From positions 1-10,000 of the forward strand of contig JAIWOL010000008.1 in the NCBI GenBank assembly GCA_020216925.1: DNA of 10,000 nt, in the 5' to 3' direction. A program made the translations under genes and the position numbers. This stretch comes from Thiobacillus sp. (GTDB taxonomy: Bacteria; Pseudomonadota; Gammaproteobacteria; Burkholderiales; Thiobacillaceae). Below the pieces are notes generated by a model. That model was not told where the DNA came from and ran no database searches. It saw nothing but the letters and a program-made list of their open reading frames with translations. Below, piece after piece: positions 8,642 to 10,000 of this stretch; within the stretch, counting starts at the first letter, position 1; each line of letters starts with the position of its first letter.

Positions 8642-9234
8642 TTCAGGCGGTTGGGCATTTCCCGGCCGACTTGTGCGAGCTCTATGAAATCCACGAGTGG
8701 AAACACGCGTCGGCAATTCTGAAGCACGATTTCACGCAGGTATGGGACGATCTTGTCGCCATGTTGCGCGTATCTCGCTTACGCAAGTCGTGGATCACGA
8801 AGGGCGGCGGAAACAAATCCGAGCTTGCCAAGTGGGTGGATACGTTTCCTGGCGCGCGCGGCTGGGTGGAAAAACAGTTCGCTACTGCAATGGTTGTAGA
8901 TGAGAGGAAACTGGAGTCCCCTACGCACAAGGTCGATTGCTGCAAGAACCACATTGCCCTCGAACTTGAATGGAACAATAAAGATCCTTTCTGTGATCGC
9001 GATCTGAACAACTTCCGCTTGCTGTTCGACCTGCGCGCGATCAGTGTCGGTATTATCCTGACTCGCTGTGACGAATTGCAGGATATTTTCAACGAACCAG
9101 GTCGCGGCAGTTCGTATGGGAATTCGACGACACATATGTCGAAACTGCTTCCGCGCATCGAGGGTGGGGGCGGAGCAGGGTGTCCTATCGTCGCCATCGG
9201 CATATCCAAGGCGCTATTCGAGGTAGACGAATGA
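8638..9234 (+). CDS. BglII/BstYI-family type II restriction endonuclease
   Basis: This is probably a homodimeric PD-(D/E)XK-type nuclease of the group that includes BglII (AGATCT) and BstYI (RGATCY), which cuts unmodified DNA. The product has 198 residues, close to BstYI. The key match is [17 protein letters not shown]. Asp100, Glu109 and Glu111 have the spacing of Asp84-Glu93-Gln95 in BglII and of the D-X8-E-X-Q block recalled in BstYI. The third position is Glu, as in the E-X-E of Bam[17 protein letters not shown] and the C-terminal [11 protein letters not shown] also follow the BstYI pattern. The start is taken as GTG 8638, overlapping the trpB stop; TTG 8671 is an alternative that still keeps the EIHEWKHA block. 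No strong ribosome binding site is seen, which suggests coupling to trpB. Base composition is markedly less GC-rich than trpB, for example about 43% in 8941-9000. The recognition site is unknown. Confidence 0.8.
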   Translation: MIQAVGHFPADLCELYEIHEWKHASAILKHDFTQVWDDLVAMLRVSRLRKSWITKGGGNKSELAKWVDTFPGARGWVEKQFATAMVVDERKLESPTHKVDCCKNHIALELEWNNKDPFCDRDLNNFRLLFDLRAISVGIILTRCDELQDIFNEPGRGSSYGNSTTHMSKLLPRIEGGGGAGCPIVAIGISKALFEVDE

Positions 9235-9878
9235 CCGACTTCAATCGCGCCTTCCTTGAAACGATTGGCGGCCGGAAATTCAGCACGATACTGGCTGACT
9301 CTCCGTGGCAATTCGCCAACCGCACCGGCAAAATGGCGCCCGAACACAAACGCTTGAACTGCTATCGGACCATGAGTCTGCGCGAGATTTGTGAAATGCC
9401 GGTGCAGCTCGCGGCCGATACCCCTTCGCACCTTTACCTGTGGGTGCCGAACGCCTTGCTACCCGAAGGTCTGGAAGTCATGCGCGCCTGGGGCTTCACT
9501 TACAAGACTAATCTGATCTGGCACAAGGTTCGGAAAGATGGCGAGCCGGATGGACGCGGTGTGGGTTTCTACTTTCGTAATACAACCGAGATCGTTCTCT
9601 TCGGTACCCGGGGCGCGATGCGTACGCCCCAGCCAGGCCGCACCCAGGTCAATATCGTCAAAAGCATGAAACAGGAACACAGCCGCAAGCCGGATCGTTT
9701 CTACGATTTGATCGAAGCGTGCAGCCCTGGGCCTTATCTCGAACTCTTTGCCCGCGGTGCGCGCCCGGGCTGGCAGGCTTGGGGCAACCAGGCCGAAACC
9801 TGCGAGATCACGTGGGATACATACAAGAACAATAGTGGTGGCAACGTGCTGCCTTTCCAGAAAAAACCAGGAATCTGA
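9231..9878 (+). CDS. MT-A70-family DNA N6-adenine methyltransferase (modification enzyme)
   Basis: The product transfers methyl from S-adenosylmethionine to adenine N6, presumably protecting the site cut by its neighbour. It has 215 residues. Motif order is that of the MT-A70/MunI-like class. The catalytic motif IV comes first (TILADSPWQF, DSPW at 23-26), followed by the conserved TGKMAPEHKRL, a YLWVPNALLPEGLEVMRAWGF strand-helix and NTTEIVLFGTRG. Near the C-terminus the FxGxG-equivalent SAM motif reads LELFARGARPGW (Glu171-Arg175). Motif IV is DSPW instead of the usual DPPW; the codon is TCT, so this is a Pro-to-Ser change if read correctly. The flanking catalytic Asp and aromatic residue are kept, so activity is possible. 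ATG 9231 overlaps the endonuclease stop and has GAGG (9220-9223) seven bases ahead, a better site than that of the nuclease. No target-recognition domain is obvious in this short protein. Confidence 0.85.
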   Translation: MTDFNRAFLETIGGRKFSTILADSPWQFANRTGKMAPEHKRLNCYRTMSLREICEMPVQLAADTPSHLYLWVPNALLPEGLEVMRAWGFTYKTNLIWHKVRKDGEPDGRGVGFYFRNTTEIVLFGTRGAMRTPQPGRTQVNIVKSMKQEHSRKPDRFYDLIEACSPGPYLELFARGARPGWQAWGNQAETCEITWDTYKNNSGGNVLPFQKKPGI

Positions 9879-9884
9879 ATCATC

Positions 9885-10000
9885 ATGAGCCGCATCGGCC
9901 AGACTTTTAGCGCGCTGAAAGCGCAGAACAAAAAAGCCCTCATCCCCTTCATCACCGCCGGTGACCCTGGCAAGGGCATGACCGTGCCGTTGATGCACGC
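9885..10000 (+). CDS. trpA: Tryptophan synthase alpha subunit (N-terminal part only)
   Basis: TrpA cleaves indole-3-glycerol phosphate to indole and glyceraldehyde 3-phosphate and passes indole to TrpB. Only 38 complete codons lie in the window. [20 protein letters not shown] followed by PFITAGDPG is the characteristic TrpA N-terminus, including the first barrel strand. The ATG is six bases after the methyltransferase stop. The nearest Shine-Dalgarno-like sequence is CAGGA (9868-9872), 12 bases away and inside the methyltransferase gene, so the start probably depends on ribosomes finishing that gene. The gene continues past the window edge. Confidence 0.96.
   Translation, partial: MSRIGQTFSALKAQNKKALIPFITAGDPGKGMTVPLMH

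Larger units (their letters stand above)
8638..9878 (+). other. Type II restriction-modification cassette inserted between trpB and trpA
   Basis: Two adjacent genes, a BglII/BstYI-like endonuclease and an MT-A70-type adenine methyltransferase, fill the whole interval between trpB and trpA. The trpB-R junction is GTGA, the R-M junction is ATGA, and only six bases separate M from trpA. No inverted repeats, transposase, control-protein gene or integration scar are visible. The pairing of a GATC-centred nuclease family with an adenine methyltransferase points to protection by N6-methylation, inferred to fall in a GATC-containing site. Restriction activity is not demonstrated by sequence. Confidence 0.8.

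Noticed and set aside
8682..9431. Open frame on the - strand opposite the restriction and methyltransferase genes, considered as an antisense or control protein
   Set aside because: It has no helix-turn-helix or other control-protein features and overlaps two genes with recognisable catalytic motifs; no independent start signals were seen.
8638..9884. Transposon or integron origin of the cassette
   Set aside because: I found no terminal inverted repeats, target duplication, attC-like site or transposase/integrase at either junction.

Overview
The window is a GC-rich stretch of housekeeping genes, all on the + strand, and almost certainly comes from a betaproteobacterial chromosome. The order leuD-leuB-asd-fimV-(membrane gene)-truA-trpF-trpB-...-trpA is the layout I know from Betaproteobacteria, and Pseudomonas has a similar asd-fimV-truA-trpF core. 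Protein similarity (recalled, not searched) also fits; Nitrosomonadales/Thiobacillus-like bacteria are my best guess. There are no rRNA or tRNA genes, no CRISPR array and no transposase. No stretch longer than about 130 bases lacks a gene.

Layout: positions 1-616 hold leuD without its first few codons. leuB (700-1761) follows after an 83-bp spacer. A GC-rich hairpin followed by TTTT (1764-1790) separates leuB from asd (1806-2918). A 131-bp leader with two dyads and a possible promoter precedes fimV (3050-5434), the polar hub and type IV pilus factor. A small EcfT-like membrane protein (about 5427-6038) overlaps the fimV end, followed by truA (6064-6843). truA overlaps trpF (6828-7445), and trpF overlaps trpB (7442-8641) by ATGA.

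The notable part is 8638-9878. A two-gene cassette sits exactly between trpB and trpA. The first gene is a BglII/BstYI-like type II restriction endonuclease whose GTG start overlaps the trpB stop by four bases (GTGA). The second is an MT-A70-type N6-adenine methyltransferase whose ATG overlaps the endonuclease stop (ATGA). trpA starts six bases after the methyltransferase stop. A complete restriction-modification system is therefore spliced without spare DNA into the tryptophan synthase operon and is probably translated in series with trpB and trpA. The endonuclease part is clearly less GC-rich than trpB, which suggests acquisition by transfer. Two active-site details deserve attention: E-X-E where BglII and BstYI have E-X-Q, and DSPW where MT-A70 enzymes have DPPW.

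The biosynthetic genes cover the second and third steps of leucine synthesis (LeuD, LeuB), the shared aspartate-semialdehyde step for lysine/threonine/methionine (Asd), and the last steps of tryptophan synthesis (TrpF, TrpB, TrpA).
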